This document shows positions 24,236 to 33,580 of a stretch of DNA of 42,047 bases, one piece after another. The notes below the pieces were generated by a model, which did not search any database, was not told the origin of the DNA, and was given only the letters and a program-made list of their open reading frames with translations. The stretch is taken from NCBI RefSeq assembly GCF_004103825.1, contig NZ_RYFI01000025.1, positions 1-42,047 on the forward strand, given 5' to 3'. Numbering within the stretch: position 1 is the stretch's first letter; each line of letters starts with the position of its first letter. The translations under genes and the position numbers were made by a program. This DNA is from Hansschlegelia zhihuaiae (lineage in GTDB: Bacteria > Pseudomonadota > Alphaproteobacteria > Rhizobiales > Methylopilaceae).

Positions 24236-25212
24236 CCCTGGGGACGCGGCTCCTCGGCCTCGGCCATGCGGTCCCGGCGCGGCGCGTCGCGAACGCCGAG
24301 ATCGAGGCCCGGCTCGCCCTCGAACCGGGCTGGATCGAACGCCGGACCGGCGTGCGCGAACGCCGATGGGCGGCGTCGCACGAGACCCTTTCGGGGCTCG
24401 CGGCGGAGGCCGGTCGTCGCGCGCTCGACGACTCAGGGATCGACCGGCGCGATATCGGCCTGCTGCTGCTCGCGACCTCGACGCCCGACCGGCTGCTGCC
24501 GCCCTCGGCCCCGCTGGTCACCCATCTGCTCGGGCTTCCGCGCGCGGGCGCGATCGACTTGGCGGGGGCGTGCGGGGGATTCGTCTACGCGCTCGCGCTC
24601 GCAGACGCGCAGGTCCGCGTCCACGGCCGGCCGGTGCTGGTGATCGCCGCGAACCTGCTCAGCCGCCGCATCACCTTCAAGGATCGCGGCGGCGCGGCGC
24701 TGTTCGCTGACGCGGCCGGGGCCGTCGTGCTGGGACCGGGCGAGGAGGGACGGGGCGTCGTCGGCCAGGCGCTTGGATCGGACGGGGCGGGCTATGGACT
24801 GGTCACCATCCCGGCAGGAGGCAGCGAGCGTCCCTTCGCCGAGGGGGTCGCCGTCGAGGACACGCGCATGGCGATCACCGACGGGCGCGGCCTCTTTACG
24901 GAGGCGGTCAGGATGATGACGGCCTGTTCGCTGGAGGCGCTCGCCGCCGCCGGCATCGCGCCCGGCGACCTCGACCGGTTCGTCCCGCATCAGGCGAATT
25001 CGAGGATCTTCTCGGCGGTCGGGCGCAAGCTCGGCGTCGGCGACGAGGCGACGGTGGCGACCATCGCGGACTACGGCAATTCCTCAGCCGCCACGATCCC
25101 GCTGTCGCTCGCCCTCGCCCACCAAGCCCGCCCGATCGGCGAGGGCGAGACGCTGCTGCTGACGGCGGCCGGGGCCGGCCTCACGGGCGGCGCGATCGTC
25201 TTCCGAACCTGA
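24232..25212 (+). CDS. bioZ: Beta-ketoacyl-ACP synthase III-like protein, BioZ
   Basis: 326 residues, FabH fold with the full Cys114 (AGACGGF), His253 (VPHQAN) and Asn283 (DYGNSSA) triad. Directly overlapping bioA identifies it as BioZ, which in Rhizobiales starts the pimeloyl moiety by condensing glutaryl-CoA (or ACP) with malonyl-ACP. FabH of the general fatty-acid pathway is the alternative from sequence alone. No bioB, bioF or bioD is adjacent, so the rest of the pathway is elsewhere. Confidence 0.82.
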   Translation: MTLGTRLLGLGHAVPARRVANAEIEARLALEPGWIERRTGVRERRWAASHETLSGLAAEAGRRALDDSGIDRRDIGLLLLATSTPDRLLPPSAPLVTHLLGLPRAGAIDLAGACGGFVYALALADAQVRVHGRPVLVIAANLLSRRITFKDRGGAALFADAAGAVVLGPGEEGRGVVGQALGSDGAGYGLVTIPAGGSERPFAEGVAVEDTRMAITDGRGLFTEAVRMMTACSLEALAAAGIAPGDLDRFVPHQANSRIFSAVGRKLGVGDEATVATIADYGNSSAATIPLSLALAHQARPIGEGETLLLTAAGAGLTGGAIVFRT

Positions 25213-25239
25213 GCCCGCGCCCTCCCACCGGGGCGCGGC

Positions 25240-26406
25240 TCAGTTGCTTCCGCCGCCCGTGAGCCTCTGCGGGAACTGCGCGGCGTCGGTCGCGACCGAG
25301 GCGACGGAGCGCACCGAGCCGATGATCTGCAGGAACTTCTGCAGCTCGCTCGCGGCGGAGTTCGCCACATAGAGCACGTCGCGGTCGCGGATCGTGAAGC
25401 CCTTGGCGTAGAAATAGGCCTGCGGGTCGCGGAGGTTGACGCGGTAGACCACCGGGACCTTGGCGCCGTAGCGGCCGTCATAGTCGGGCTTCATCTGCTT
25501 CACGGCCGAGTCGGGCTCATAGCGGAAGACGAAGAACGCGCCGGGATCGGAGCGGGTGTCGATCAGGCCGCCGGCCTTGCCGACCGCCTCGAGCATTGTG
25601 AGCTTCTCGAGCCCAAACTCGATCGGACCCGGCTGCGGCACTGCGCCGAAGGCAAGGAAGATCTCCGGGTCCTTGGTCACGTAGATGCGGTCGCCGGGCT
25701 GCACGAAGACGTTCTCGGCGGGGTTGTCGATCATGTCCTTCATGATCGCCGAGCCCTGCTTCGAGCCGCGCTGCAGCGTGATTCGGGTCTCGAAAGTCTG
25801 CTGCTTGGTGCCGCCCGCGCCTGCGATGACGTCGAGAATGCGGTCGCGGGCGGCGGTGATCGGCTTGCGGCCCGGAGAATTGACCTCGCCGTTCACGACG
25901 AAACTGCGCTGCACGGTCTCGGTGATCTGGACGAGCGCCTGCGGCTGGATCGCCCGGCCTTCGAGCGCGGCGACGATCGCGCGCTCCACGACCTGCGGCG
26001 ACTCGCCTGCGGCCTTCACTCGGCCCGCATAGGGAACGGTGATCGAGCCGTCGCTGTCGACCCGCTGCTGGAGCGTGACGCGGGCCCCGTAATCGCTGGA
26101 GAACAGTCCGCCTTGGCCCGCCTCGAACACGGTGATGTTAAGCACGTCGCCGACGCCGACGATCTGGTTCGGCGCGGGCGCGGGCGCGGCGAAGCGCTGC
26201 GCGAAGGCGGTCACGCGATACTGCGACAGGATGTCGACGGCGCGCTGATCCAAGTTCACCAGCACGTAAGGCGGCAAGTGCTCGGCATTGCCCGGCTGAA
26301 CGATCTGGTTCGTCGACGGGCCCGTCGATGGCAGCGTGTCGCACCCGGCCAGAAGACCGAAGGCGGCTACGGCGAGCGCCAGGCCGAGAACGTTCCTGGA
26401 CCGCAT
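25240..26406 (-). CDS. Polysaccharide export outer-membrane lipoprotein (Wza/KpsD-like)
   Basis: 388 residues. A lipoprotein signal with lipobox LLAGC (Cys22). The polysaccharide export domain starts near NQIVGVGDVLNITVFE (about residue 80) and continues through SITVPYAGRVKAAG; two SLBB-type segments follow (SFVVNGEVNSPGRKPI and FLAFGAVPQPGPIEFG). It would form the outer-membrane channel for capsule or exopolysaccharide. The neighbouring genes encode KpsC/KpsS-type enzymes, so ABC-dependent capsule export is likely, though no KpsMT or Wzc is in the window. Confidence 0.9.
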   Translation of the reverse strand: MRSRNVLGLALAVAAFGLLAGCDTLPSTGPSTNQIVQPGNAEHLPPYVLVNLDQRAVDILSQYRVTAFAQRFAAPAPAPNQIVGVGDVLNITVFEAGQGGLFSSDYGARVTLQQRVDSDGSITVPYAGRVKAAGESPQVVERAIVAALEGRAIQPQALVQITETVQRSFVVNGEVNSPGRKPITAARDRILDVIAGAGGTKQQTFETRITLQRGSKQGSAIMKDMIDNPAENVFVQPGDRIYVTKDPEIFLAFGAVPQPGPIEFGLEKLTMLEAVGKAGGLIDTRSDPGAFFVFRYEPDSAVKQMKPDYDGRYGAKVPVVYRVNLRDPQAYFYAKGFTIRDRDVLYVANSAASELQKFLQIIGSVRSVASVATDAAQFPQRLTGGGSN

Positions 26407-26545
26407 AAAGCCTCACAAACAGTTCAACCCCGAGCGATCCGGTTAGCATCGAAGGTGTTGCCTGCCAACTAACGGGACGGGCTCTCAAGGCCGAGCCGCA
26501 TTTGCGCCATCGGTTGGCTGAGGCGATGCGTCGTTTGGGCAACAA

Positions 26546-28018
26546 TCAGGCTGAGGCGGCCCGTTCGAGCAGTAGCCGCCCGACCGCGTCGACGTCGAGG
26601 TCGAGCCGCTCCGGAGGCGCGTCGGGACGCACGCGCGAATCCCAAATGAGGTAGTCGGCGGCGCGCCGGTCCGGGAGCCCGGGGTGCAGCGTGCGGGCGG
26701 GCGCGTGGTCGCCATAGACGCAGAACAGCGCGCCGCCGGGCTGGGCCTTCAACGCCGCCGCGATGCGACCGATCATGGCGTCGGCGTTCCGCAGGTGGCG
26801 CGCGTACTGCTCGGCGGGAGCGTCGACGCCCGGCAGGCGGCCCGCCCCCCAGGGCCCATGATTCTCGATCGTCACCGCAAACAGGAAGAGAGACTCCCGT
26901 GTGGCCGCGATCTCAGCCTCGATCGCATCAGCCACCGCAGCGTCGCCAATATAGGGGCCGACGCGCGCGGCTCCCGCAAAGGCCTCTCCGTCGATGAATC
27001 TGTCGAAGCCGAGCTTCGGCATGAGCTCGTCGCGCCCGAAGAACCGCCGGTCATAGGGATGGAGGAACACGGTCCGGCGTCCCGCTGCTTTCAGCCGCCG
27101 CGCGAGCGACGCTTGCGCGTATGATTCGGCGACGATGTAGGGGTCGAAGGCGTCGAAGCCGAGCGCTTCTGACGGCAGGCCGGTGAGGAAGCCGAACTCG
27201 GCCCGCATCGTGTAGGCGCCCTCGGCCGGCACGCGGCAGCGGCCCCAGGCGACCGCCTCGCGGGCGAGCGACCGGAAGGCCGGCAGATCGGGACCGGGAA
27301 TCCCGCGCGCGGCGAGGTCGAGGAAGCTCTCGCACTGGATCGCGACCACGAGACTCGGACCGCCGGTCGCAGGCTTGGGAGCGGCCGCCATCGCGGCGCG
27401 CGCTTCGGCCGAAGGGCGCGCCTGCCGCCGCCAGACGAGCCAGTGCAGCGTCATCGACCCGCCGATCCCAAAGCGCGCCACGTCGGCGTCGAGGTCGGGA
27501 CGTTCGCCGACAAGCTTCCGCGCGGCGCGCGACGCCGCTTCGGATCGCAGCGCCGCAACAGCCGCCGCGCAGACCATCGGCGGGACCGCGAGCAGCGCCC
27601 AGAAGCCGGCCGGCAGGATCGACGGCTCGATCCAGAACCAAAGGACGGTCGCGACCGCGATCGCCGCGAAGATCGCGAGCGCCCGCGGCTCGATGAGTTT
27701 CTCCGCGTAATAGAGCCGCGGATGGCGGATCGCGAGCTTCACCAGTGCGAAGTCCGAGAACACTACCGGCTCGCCGAGGATGCGCCGCTTCATCGCGCTG
27801 CCTTCGCCGAACAGGAACGCTGCGACGCAGACCACCAGCGCCGCGTGCCACGGCCGCCACGAGAGCGCGAAGGCGCCGGCGAAGACGGCGAGGTGAAGCG
27901 TCAGCCGGATCGCCTGCGCGGTCGCCGGCCCGCGGAGAGCTGCGAGCGACGGCGGGCGGCTCTCCAGCAGGAGCGACGCGACGAAGGACAACGTGAACGC
28001 GAGGAGAAGCTCCGTCAC
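26546..28018 (-). CDS. Membrane-bound alkaline-phosphatase-superfamily transferase (LTA synthase/phosphoglycerol transferase-like)
   Basis: 490 residues, GTG start at 28018-28016 overlapping the upstream stop (GTGA). Four to five N-terminal membrane helices (to about residue 155) are followed by a periplasmic sulfatase-fold domain. Metal and nucleophile residues: Glu230 (AIQCESF), Thr270 (AYTMRAEFGFLTG), His387 (ENHGPW) and Asp437/His438 (YGDHAP). A Thr nucleophile indicates a phospho-group transferase rather than a formylglycine sulfatase. It may add phosphoglycerol or a similar group to the capsule or its lipid anchor. Translation looks coupled to the KpsC-like gene. Confidence 0.82.
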   Translation of the reverse strand: MTELLLAFTLSFVASLLLESRPPSLAALRGPATAQAIRLTLHLAVFAGAFALSWRPWHAALVVCVAAFLFGEGSAMKRRILGEPVVFSDFALVKLAIRHPRLYYAEKLIEPRALAIFAAIAVATVLWFWIEPSILPAGFWALLAVPPMVCAAAVAALRSEAASRAARKLVGERPDLDADVARFGIGGSMTLHWLVWRRQARPSAEARAAMAAAPKPATGGPSLVVAIQCESFLDLAARGIPGPDLPAFRSLAREAVAWGRCRVPAEGAYTMRAEFGFLTGLPSEALGFDAFDPYIVAESYAQASLARRLKAAGRRTVFLHPYDRRFFGRDELMPKLGFDRFIDGEAFAGAARVGPYIGDAAVADAIEAEIAATRESLFLFAVTIENHGPWGAGRLPGVDAPAEQYARHLRNADAMIGRIAAALKAQPGGALFCVYGDHAPARTLHPGLPDRRAADYLIWDSRVRPDAPPERLDLDVDAVGRLLLERAASA

Positions 28019-29460
28019 CGCAGTCTCCGCGCGATCGGGCCGAGCAGGCGGTGGCGTCCGAGCGCGTAGGCGTGGCGGATGCGCGCGGCGAGCCGACCCC
28101 TGGGCGTCTCGGCGAGCGCGCGGGCCGCGAGCAGCCGGTCGAGCGCGATCTCGGGCCCGCAGGGCAGACCAGAGACCGGGTCGACATAGAGAGGGTAAAG
28201 GATCAGGGCGGCGGCCACGAGTTCGTCCAGGCTGCGGGCGCGGCCGCGCTTGGGATGCGGCGGCGCGAGATCTTCGGTCAGGCCCCAGCCGGCGTAGAAG
28301 GGCTGGCCGTGCGTCGTCACCTGAAGCCCGCGCAGCAGCGCCTCGAAGCCGGACAGCGACGTCATGGTCTCGACCGCGCGGCATTGCGGATAGAGCGCCG
28401 CGACGGACCCGTCGATGACCACGGCGTCGGCGAGCCGGCTCACCTCGGCCTCCGGCGCCGCGCCGCGCCGATAGCCCGCAACCACGTCCGGGTGGGGCTT
28501 GTAAACGATGAAGGCGTCCGGGCGGCGCTCGCGAGCGGCGCCCAGCAGGCCGAGATTGGTGCGGATCGCGCCCGCTCCCTTCAGGATCGAGGCGTCGTCC
28601 TCGACCTGACCGGGCACGAGCACGCCGAACCGCCCTTCGGGCACGACAGGCGGCCGATCGACCCCGATATTGTATTTCGTGACGTTCGCGGCGACGAGCC
28701 GCTCGCGGAGCGCCGCCGCGCGGGCGGTCAATCCGGGCGGGATGTCGGCCTCCCGAAGGAGCGTCTCGAGATCGCTCGGAACGGACGGATCGTAATAGAT
28801 TCCAGTCTCGTCCAAAACGAGCGAGAGCGGCCCGACGAAGGCGCTGCCCAGCCCGACCGAGCGGAGGAAGCCGTCCTCGAGCCGTCCGAAGGGGACGCCG
28901 GCCGAGCGAGCGGCCTCCTCGACCGCCTCCGTGCGGCGCGAGGCCCAGGCCGCCACGCGGCCCGAGGCGGCCTGTGCCTCGCGCGCTGCGGCCTCGGCGT
29001 CGCGCAGGAAACGCGGCGGACCGTTCGGGCCGTCCAGAAACGTTTGGGCGGCCGGGCGCTTCCAGCGCGTCAACCCGACGGCGAAGGTCCGCCGCGCGGT
29101 CCGCGCCCGATGACGCAGCAGATCGCACGCCATCCCGAGCGCCTCCACGGCGGAGACCAGCTTGCGGTCATAGGGGTCGAGCCAGACCAGCTCGGGATCG
29201 GCGGGGTCGACGTCCCCGTCGATCCGCACCTCTCCGGGCCCGGCCCTCCGCAGAAGCTCGTCGAGGGCGTCACGAAACGTCCCGGCCGCCGGCGCTGCGC
29301 GATGCGGCTCGCGTCCCGTCACCCGATACCCCAGAGGACGTCCCCGGCGATCCAATTCCACTAAACGAATGGGATGAGGAGAAAGAACGAACAGCCCGAT
29401 GCTTTTCGCATCTGCGAAAGACCTCGCGGCAGCCTCCTGAGGATCGGCGACCGTCGTCAT
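28015..29460 (-). CDS. Short KpsC-like capsule Kdo transferase
   Basis: 481 residues from the ATG at 29458-29460; a TTG start would add 51 residues of low-quality sequence. FAVGLTRWKRP (about 126-136), GRLEDGFLRSVGLG (192-205), YKPHPDV (320-326), TSLSGFEALLRG (367-378) and HGQPFYAGWGLTED (384-397) are KpsC/capsule-biosynthesis (PF05159) signatures. KpsC builds the beta-Kdo linker on phosphatidylglycerol for group 2-type capsules. Classical KpsC has two such modules in about 670-700 residues; this has one. It is divergent from the KpsS-like gene. Confidence 0.85.
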   Translation of the reverse strand: MTTVADPQEAAARSFADAKSIGLFVLSPHPIRLVELDRRGRPLGYRVTGREPHRAAPAAGTFRDALDELLRRAGPGEVRIDGDVDPADPELVWLDPYDRKLVSAVEALGMACDLLRHRARTARRTFAVGLTRWKRPAAQTFLDGPNGPPRFLRDAEAAAREAQAASGRVAAWASRRTEAVEEAARSAGVPFGRLEDGFLRSVGLGSAFVGPLSLVLDETGIYYDPSVPSDLETLLREADIPPGLTARAAALRERLVAANVTKYNIGVDRPPVVPEGRFGVLVPGQVEDDASILKGAGAIRTNLGLLGAARERRPDAFIVYKPHPDVVAGYRRGAAPEAEVSRLADAVVIDGSVAALYPQCRAVETMTSLSGFEALLRGLQVTTHGQPFYAGWGLTEDLAPPHPKRGRARSLDELVAAALILYPLYVDPVSGLPCGPEIALDRLLAARALAETPRGRLAARIRHAYALGRHRLLGPIARRLR

Positions 29461-29776
29461 GGCGGCGAGCAACGGTCCGCGACTGTTCCAACGGGTTCTG
29501 GAACGAAGGCCCGAAATCGCTTCAGCGTCCACGGTTCGGCCGCGCAAACGACTGGAAATGATTGCCACTTCGCCGGACGTGTGGTTCAAATGAGTCGTCC
29601 GAGGTCTTCTCAAGCCGTCGATGGGTGAGCGCTATCCGCGCTTGGCTCGCGATGCAACGCTTGCGAGACCAAGCCGGAAGTCGGTTTCTTTCGCAACCGC
29701 ACAATCGGCCGGACGGGGGCAGATGGCATGTGCGGGGGGCGTCTAGGTCGGCGCCGTCCGTTTGGGCAGGCGACCG
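29461..29776. promoter_or_regulatory. Divergent promoter region of the capsule genes
   Basis: A 316-nt gap between kpsC-like (left) and kpsS-like (right). No gene is supported. A small inverted repeat, GTTCCA (29485-29490) and TGGAAC (29499-29504), lies just upstream of the kpsC-like start. AT content rises around 29555-29600. No known operator recognised. Confidence 0.4.
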
Positions 29777-31096
29777 ATGAACCAAGGCGCAGACCAGACC
29801 GGAGCGCGGCCAGGGCGCACCTTCTTGTTCCTGCAAGGCCTCGCTTCGCCATTCTTCGTCCGTCTCGGCCATGCGCTGCGCGAGCAGGGCTATGGCGTCG
29901 CCCGCGTCAACCTCAATCTCGGCGACCGCCTGTTCTGGAACATCCCCGGGGCCGTGGACTATCGCGGCCGATTCGAGGACTGGCGCGGTTTCCTGGCCAA
30001 ATTCATGGACGAGCGCGGGGTGACAGACCTCGTGCTGTTCGGCGATGGCCGTCCCTATCACCGCACCGCGATCGCCACAGCGCAGCTGCGCGGCGTCAAC
30101 GTCCACGTGTTCGAGGAGGGCTATTATCGCCCGAACTGGATCACGCTGGAGGAAGGCGGCGTCAACGGCTTCTCGGGCCTGCCGCGCGACCGCGAGACCA
30201 TCCAGCGGATCGCCGCGCAGCTCTCCGAACCGACCGAGGCGCTCCCGATCTCGGGCGACATGCGGGCGCGGTCGGTCTGGGACGTGCTCTACAACTGCGC
30301 CAACACCTTCTTCCCCTATCTCTATCCTCACTACCGCCGCTACCGGCCGAACCACTGCCTCGTCGAATACGCCGGCTGGATCGGGCGAATCATGCGCAAG
30401 AAGCCCGAGACGCGCCGCGCCGCCGCGGTCGAGCGCATGCTGCGCCGGGGCAAGGCGCCGTATTTCCTGCTGCCGCTCCAGCTCGACAGCGACTACCAGA
30501 TCCGCCTGCACTCGCCGTTCAGCGCGATGACCGAGGTGGTGGAGTTCGTGGCCCGCTCCTTCGCGGCCCATGCGCCGGCGAACGCCAAGCTGGTGGTCAA
30601 GCTCCATCCGCTCGACAACGGCCTCGTCAACCGCCGACGCGCCTGCCAGGTGACGGCGCAGCGCACGGGCCTCGGCGACCGGCTGGTCTATCTCGACGGC
30701 GGCGACGGCGCGTCGCTGATCGACGGCGCGGCGGGCCTCGTGGTGGTCAACAGCACCATGGGCACGATGGCGATAGAGCGGGGCCGCCCCACCATCGCGA
30801 TCGGACAGGCGATCTATGACGTCGACGGCCTGACTCATCAGGGCACGCTCGAGAGCTTCTGGACCGCGCCGACGCCGCCCGAGCCGGAGATGGCGGCGGC
30901 GTTCCGCAAGGTGGTCGCGGCTGGCACGCAACTCAATGGCGGCTTCTATTCGCGCGAGGCGATCGAGATCGCAGTCCAGAACGCGATGGGCCGCCTCGTC
31001 GAGATCGCGCCGATCGGCCATGCCCGTCCCGTCGCGCTCGGCTGGAGCAGCGGCCGCGCCTATGCGGAGGCCGGTTCGGCCGTTCCGGGCGAGTGA
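29777..31096 (+). CDS. kpsS: KpsS-like capsule polysaccharide Kdo transferase
   Basis: 439 residues, PF05159 family. FLFLQGLASPFFVRLGHAL at the start, FGDGRPYHRTA, VFEEGYYRPNWITLEEGGVNG, LLPLQLDSDYQIR, VVKLHPLDNG and NSTMGTMAIERGRPTIAIG are the KpsS/LipB order of motifs. KpsS adds the first Kdo to the phosphatidylglycerol acceptor at the cytoplasmic membrane. ATG at 29777 chosen over an in-frame TTG. Its stop overlaps the next gene's GTG, giving a four-gene operon. Confidence 0.88.
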   Translation: MNQGADQTGARPGRTFLFLQGLASPFFVRLGHALREQGYGVARVNLNLGDRLFWNIPGAVDYRGRFEDWRGFLAKFMDERGVTDLVLFGDGRPYHRTAIATAQLRGVNVHVFEEGYYRPNWITLEEGGVNGFSGLPRDRETIQRIAAQLSEPTEALPISGDMRARSVWDVLYNCANTFFPYLYPHYRRYRPNHCLVEYAGWIGRIMRKKPETRRAAAVERMLRRGKAPYFLLPLQLDSDYQIRLHSPFSAMTEVVEFVARSFAAHAPANAKLVVKLHPLDNGLVNRRRACQVTAQRTGLGDRLVYLDGGDGASLIDGAAGLVVVNSTMGTMAIERGRPTIAIGQAIYDVDGLTHQGTLESFWTAPTPPEPEMAAAFRKVVAAGTQLNGGFYSREAIEIAVQNAMGRLVEIAPIGHARPVALGWSSGRAYAEAGSAVPGE

Positions 31097-31884
31097 GCGT
31101 CCAAAACCCTCGGTCCGTCGTCGTCACCGGAGCCGGCCGCGGAATCGGCGCGGCGCTGGCGCGCGCCTATGCGGCGCAGGGCGTCGCCATGCTGCTGGTC
31201 GGCCGCGACGCGGGCCGTCTCGAGGGGATCGCGGCCGAATGCGCGGCGCGCGGCGCGGCGGTCGAGACCGCAGCCGTCGACGTGACCGAGGTCGAGCGGC
31301 TGGCAGCCGCCCTTGTCGCCTTCGACGCAGCGCATGCGGTCGACCTCGTGATCGCGAACGCCGGGGTCTCGGGCGGGCTCGAACCTCAGCGTCGCTTCGA
31401 GACCTTCGCGACGGCGCAGCGGCAGCTCCGCATCAATCTGGAAGGCGCGATCGCGACGGTCGCGCCGCTGGTCGAGCCGATGCGCGCCCGAAAGCGCGGC
31501 CAGATCGCGCTGATGAGCTCGCTCGCCGCGCTCCAGCCGGTCGGGGACACGGCCGCCTACTCGGCCTCCAAGGCAGGAATCCTTGCCTGGGGCGAGGCGC
31601 TGGGCGATTTCCTCGCCGGCGACGGGATCGCGGTCAGCGTGATCTGCCCGGGCTTCGTGACGAGCGACATGAGCGCCCGCTATGGCGGCCCAAAACCCTT
31701 CGAGATGTCAGCCGACGACGCCGCCGCGCTGATCCGGCGGAAACTTGCGGCCCAAAAGCCCGTCATCGCGTTTCCCTGGCAGATGGTGGCGGCGATCCGC
31801 GTCGGCCGCATCTTGCCGCGAGCGGTGCGGCGCATGATTCTCGGTCGCGTGCCGGTCGACATCGCGCCCGACCGCCACGGGTGA
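31093..31884 (+). CDS. Short-chain dehydrogenase/reductase of the capsule operon
   Basis: 263 residues, GTG start inside the kpsS stop (GTGA). Classical SDR motifs: TGAGRGIG (12-19) for NAD(P), IANAG, catalytic Ser in LMSSLAALQ and YSASK. The C-terminal tail (IRVGRILPRAVRRMIL) may be membrane-associated. Substrate unknown; similar SDRs occur in Kps-type capsule loci. Co-translation with kpsS suggests action on a capsule or lipid-linked intermediate. Confidence 0.85.
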   Translation: MSVQNPRSVVVTGAGRGIGAALARAYAAQGVAMLLVGRDAGRLEGIAAECAARGAAVETAAVDVTEVERLAAALVAFDAAHAVDLVIANAGVSGGLEPQRRFETFATAQRQLRINLEGAIATVAPLVEPMRARKRGQIALMSSLAALQPVGDTAAYSASKAGILAWGEALGDFLAGDGIAVSVICPGFVTSDMSARYGGPKPFEMSADDAAALIRRKLAAQKPVIAFPWQMVAAIRVGRILPRAVRRMILGRVPVDIAPDRHG

Positions 31885-31900
31885 GGTCGAGGAGGCCCCG

Positions 31901-33580
31901 ATGACCGCTTCGCGGACCGGCGCCGAAATCCTGGTCGACGCGCTCCTCGCGAATGGGCTGACGCTCGGCTTCGGCGTGCCCGGCGAGAGCTATCTCGCCG
32001 TGCTGGAGGCGATGCGGGCGAAGGACGTCGACTTCGTCGTCTGCCGCCAGGAAGGCGGCGCGGCGATGATGGCGGACGCCGCCGGCAAGCTCACGGGCAG
32101 GCCCGGCCTCTGCTTCGCCACGCGGGGGCCCGGAGCCTCGAACGCCATGGCGGGCGTCCATGTCGCAAGCCAGGATTCGACGCCGCTCATCCTGTTCGTC
32201 GGCCAGATCGAGCGCGGCTTCCGGCACCGCGAGGCGTTCCAGGAGATCGACCTGCGCGCCGTCTTCGGCTCGCTGGCCAAATGGACCGTCGAGATCGACG
32301 ACGCGGCGCGCATCCCCGAGATCGTCTCGCGCGCGATCCGCGTCGCGACGCAGGGCCGCCCCGGTCCGGTGGTCGTCGGCCTGCCGGAGGACATGCTGGT
32401 CGAGCGCGCCGAGGTCAACGACGCGCCGCCCGTGACGCCGGCCGAGACCTGGCCCGGCCTCGCGGACATGGCTCAGCTTCAGAAACTGCTCTGGGCGGCC
32501 GAACGGCCGATCGCGATCGTCGGCGGCGGGCGCTGGTCCGAGGCTGCGGCGGCGCGGCTCGCGCGGTTCGCCGAGCGATTCGAGCTCCCGGTCGCGGTCA
32601 CGTTCCGCCGCCAGCAGCTGTTTTCGGCGGCTCACCCATCCTATGCGGGCGACCTCGGCATCGCGCCGAACCCGAAGCTCGTTGCGCGGGTCCGCGACGC
32701 CGACCTCGTGCTGCTGATCGGCGCCCGGCTCGGAGAGATCCCGAGCCAGGCCTACGAGCTCCTCGACATTCCCAGGCCGCGCCAGACGCTCGTCCATGTC
32801 CATGCCGGGGCGGAGGAGCTCGGCCGGGTCTACCAGCCGGCGCTCGCGATCCACGCCTCGCCCCACGCCTTCGCGGCCGCGCTGGAGGGGCTTCAGCCGC
32901 CCCAGCGGATCGGCTGGACGCAAGCACGGACCGACGCCCACGCCGACTATCTCGCATGGTCGGGCGAGGTCCCCGAGCATCCGGGCGGGCCGCAGATGGC
33001 CGAGGCGGTGGCGGCGCTCAACGCCATGCCGGCCGGCACGATCGTCACCAACGGCGCCGGAAACTATTCGGCCTGGTTCCACCGCTTCCACCGTGTGACG
33101 GCCTATGGGACCCAGGCCGCGCCGATTTCGGGTTCGATGGGCTACGGCCTGCCGGCCGCGATCGCGGCCAAGCGCGCCTTTCCGGACCGCGAGGTCGTGG
33201 CGCTCGCCGGAGACGGCTGCTTCCTGATGACCGGTCAGGAACTCGCGACCGCAGTGCAGCACGACCTCGCCGTCGTGGCGCTGGTGTTCGACAACGGCCA
33301 GTACGGCACGATCCGCATGCATCAGGAACGGAGCTATCCCGGCAAGCCCTTCGGGACGAGGCTGACCAACCCCGATTTCGCCGCCTATGCGCGGGCCTTC
33401 GGCGCAGAGGGCTTCTCGGTGACGGAGCGCGGGCGGTTCGCCGAAGCTTTCGCGGCGGCGCGCGGCTGCGGGCGGCCGGCGGTGATCCATGTCCGCATCG
33501 ATCCGGAAGCGATCACGCCGACCACGACGATCGCGAAGATGCGGGCCGAGGCAGCGGGACGCGGCGGGACGCCGTCATGA
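31901..33580 (+). CDS. Thiamine-diphosphate-dependent enzyme (acetolactate synthase-like)
   Basis: 559 residues with the three-domain ThDP enzyme layout. VCRQEGGAAMMADA holds the activating Glu, a central Rossmann-like domain follows, and AGDGCFLMTGQELATAV ... FDNGQYGTIRMHQ carries the ThDP/Mg site (GDG...N). It resembles IlvB-like large subunits but lies away from ilvH and other branched-chain genes and after capsule genes, so the true substrate is uncertain. A GAGGAGG site precedes the ATG 16 bp after the SDR stop. Confidence 0.82.
   Translation: MTASRTGAEILVDALLANGLTLGFGVPGESYLAVLEAMRAKDVDFVVCRQEGGAAMMADAAGKLTGRPGLCFATRGPGASNAMAGVHVASQDSTPLILFVGQIERGFRHREAFQEIDLRAVFGSLAKWTVEIDDAARIPEIVSRAIRVATQGRPGPVVVGLPEDMLVERAEVNDAPPVTPAETWPGLADMAQLQKLLWAAERPIAIVGGGRWSEAAAARLARFAERFELPVAVTFRRQQLFSAAHPSYAGDLGIAPNPKLVARVRDADLVLLIGARLGEIPSQAYELLDIPRPRQTLVHVHAGAEELGRVYQPALAIHASPHAFAAALEGLQPPQRIGWTQARTDAHADYLAWSGEVPEHPGGPQMAEAVAALNAMPAGTIVTNGAGNYSAWFHRFHRVTAYGTQAAPISGSMGYGLPAAIAAKRAFPDREVVALAGDGCFLMTGQELATAVQHDLAVVALVFDNGQYGTIRMHQERSYPGKPFGTRLTNPDFAAYARAFGAEGFSVTERGRFAEAFAAARGCGRPAVIHVRIDPEAITPTTTIAKMRAEAAGRGGTPS

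Noticed and set aside
26546-29128. Very long minus-strand frame of 860 codons
   Set aside because: Only the part from the GTG at 28018 is the transferase; the upstream extension is a shadow of the KpsC-like gene.
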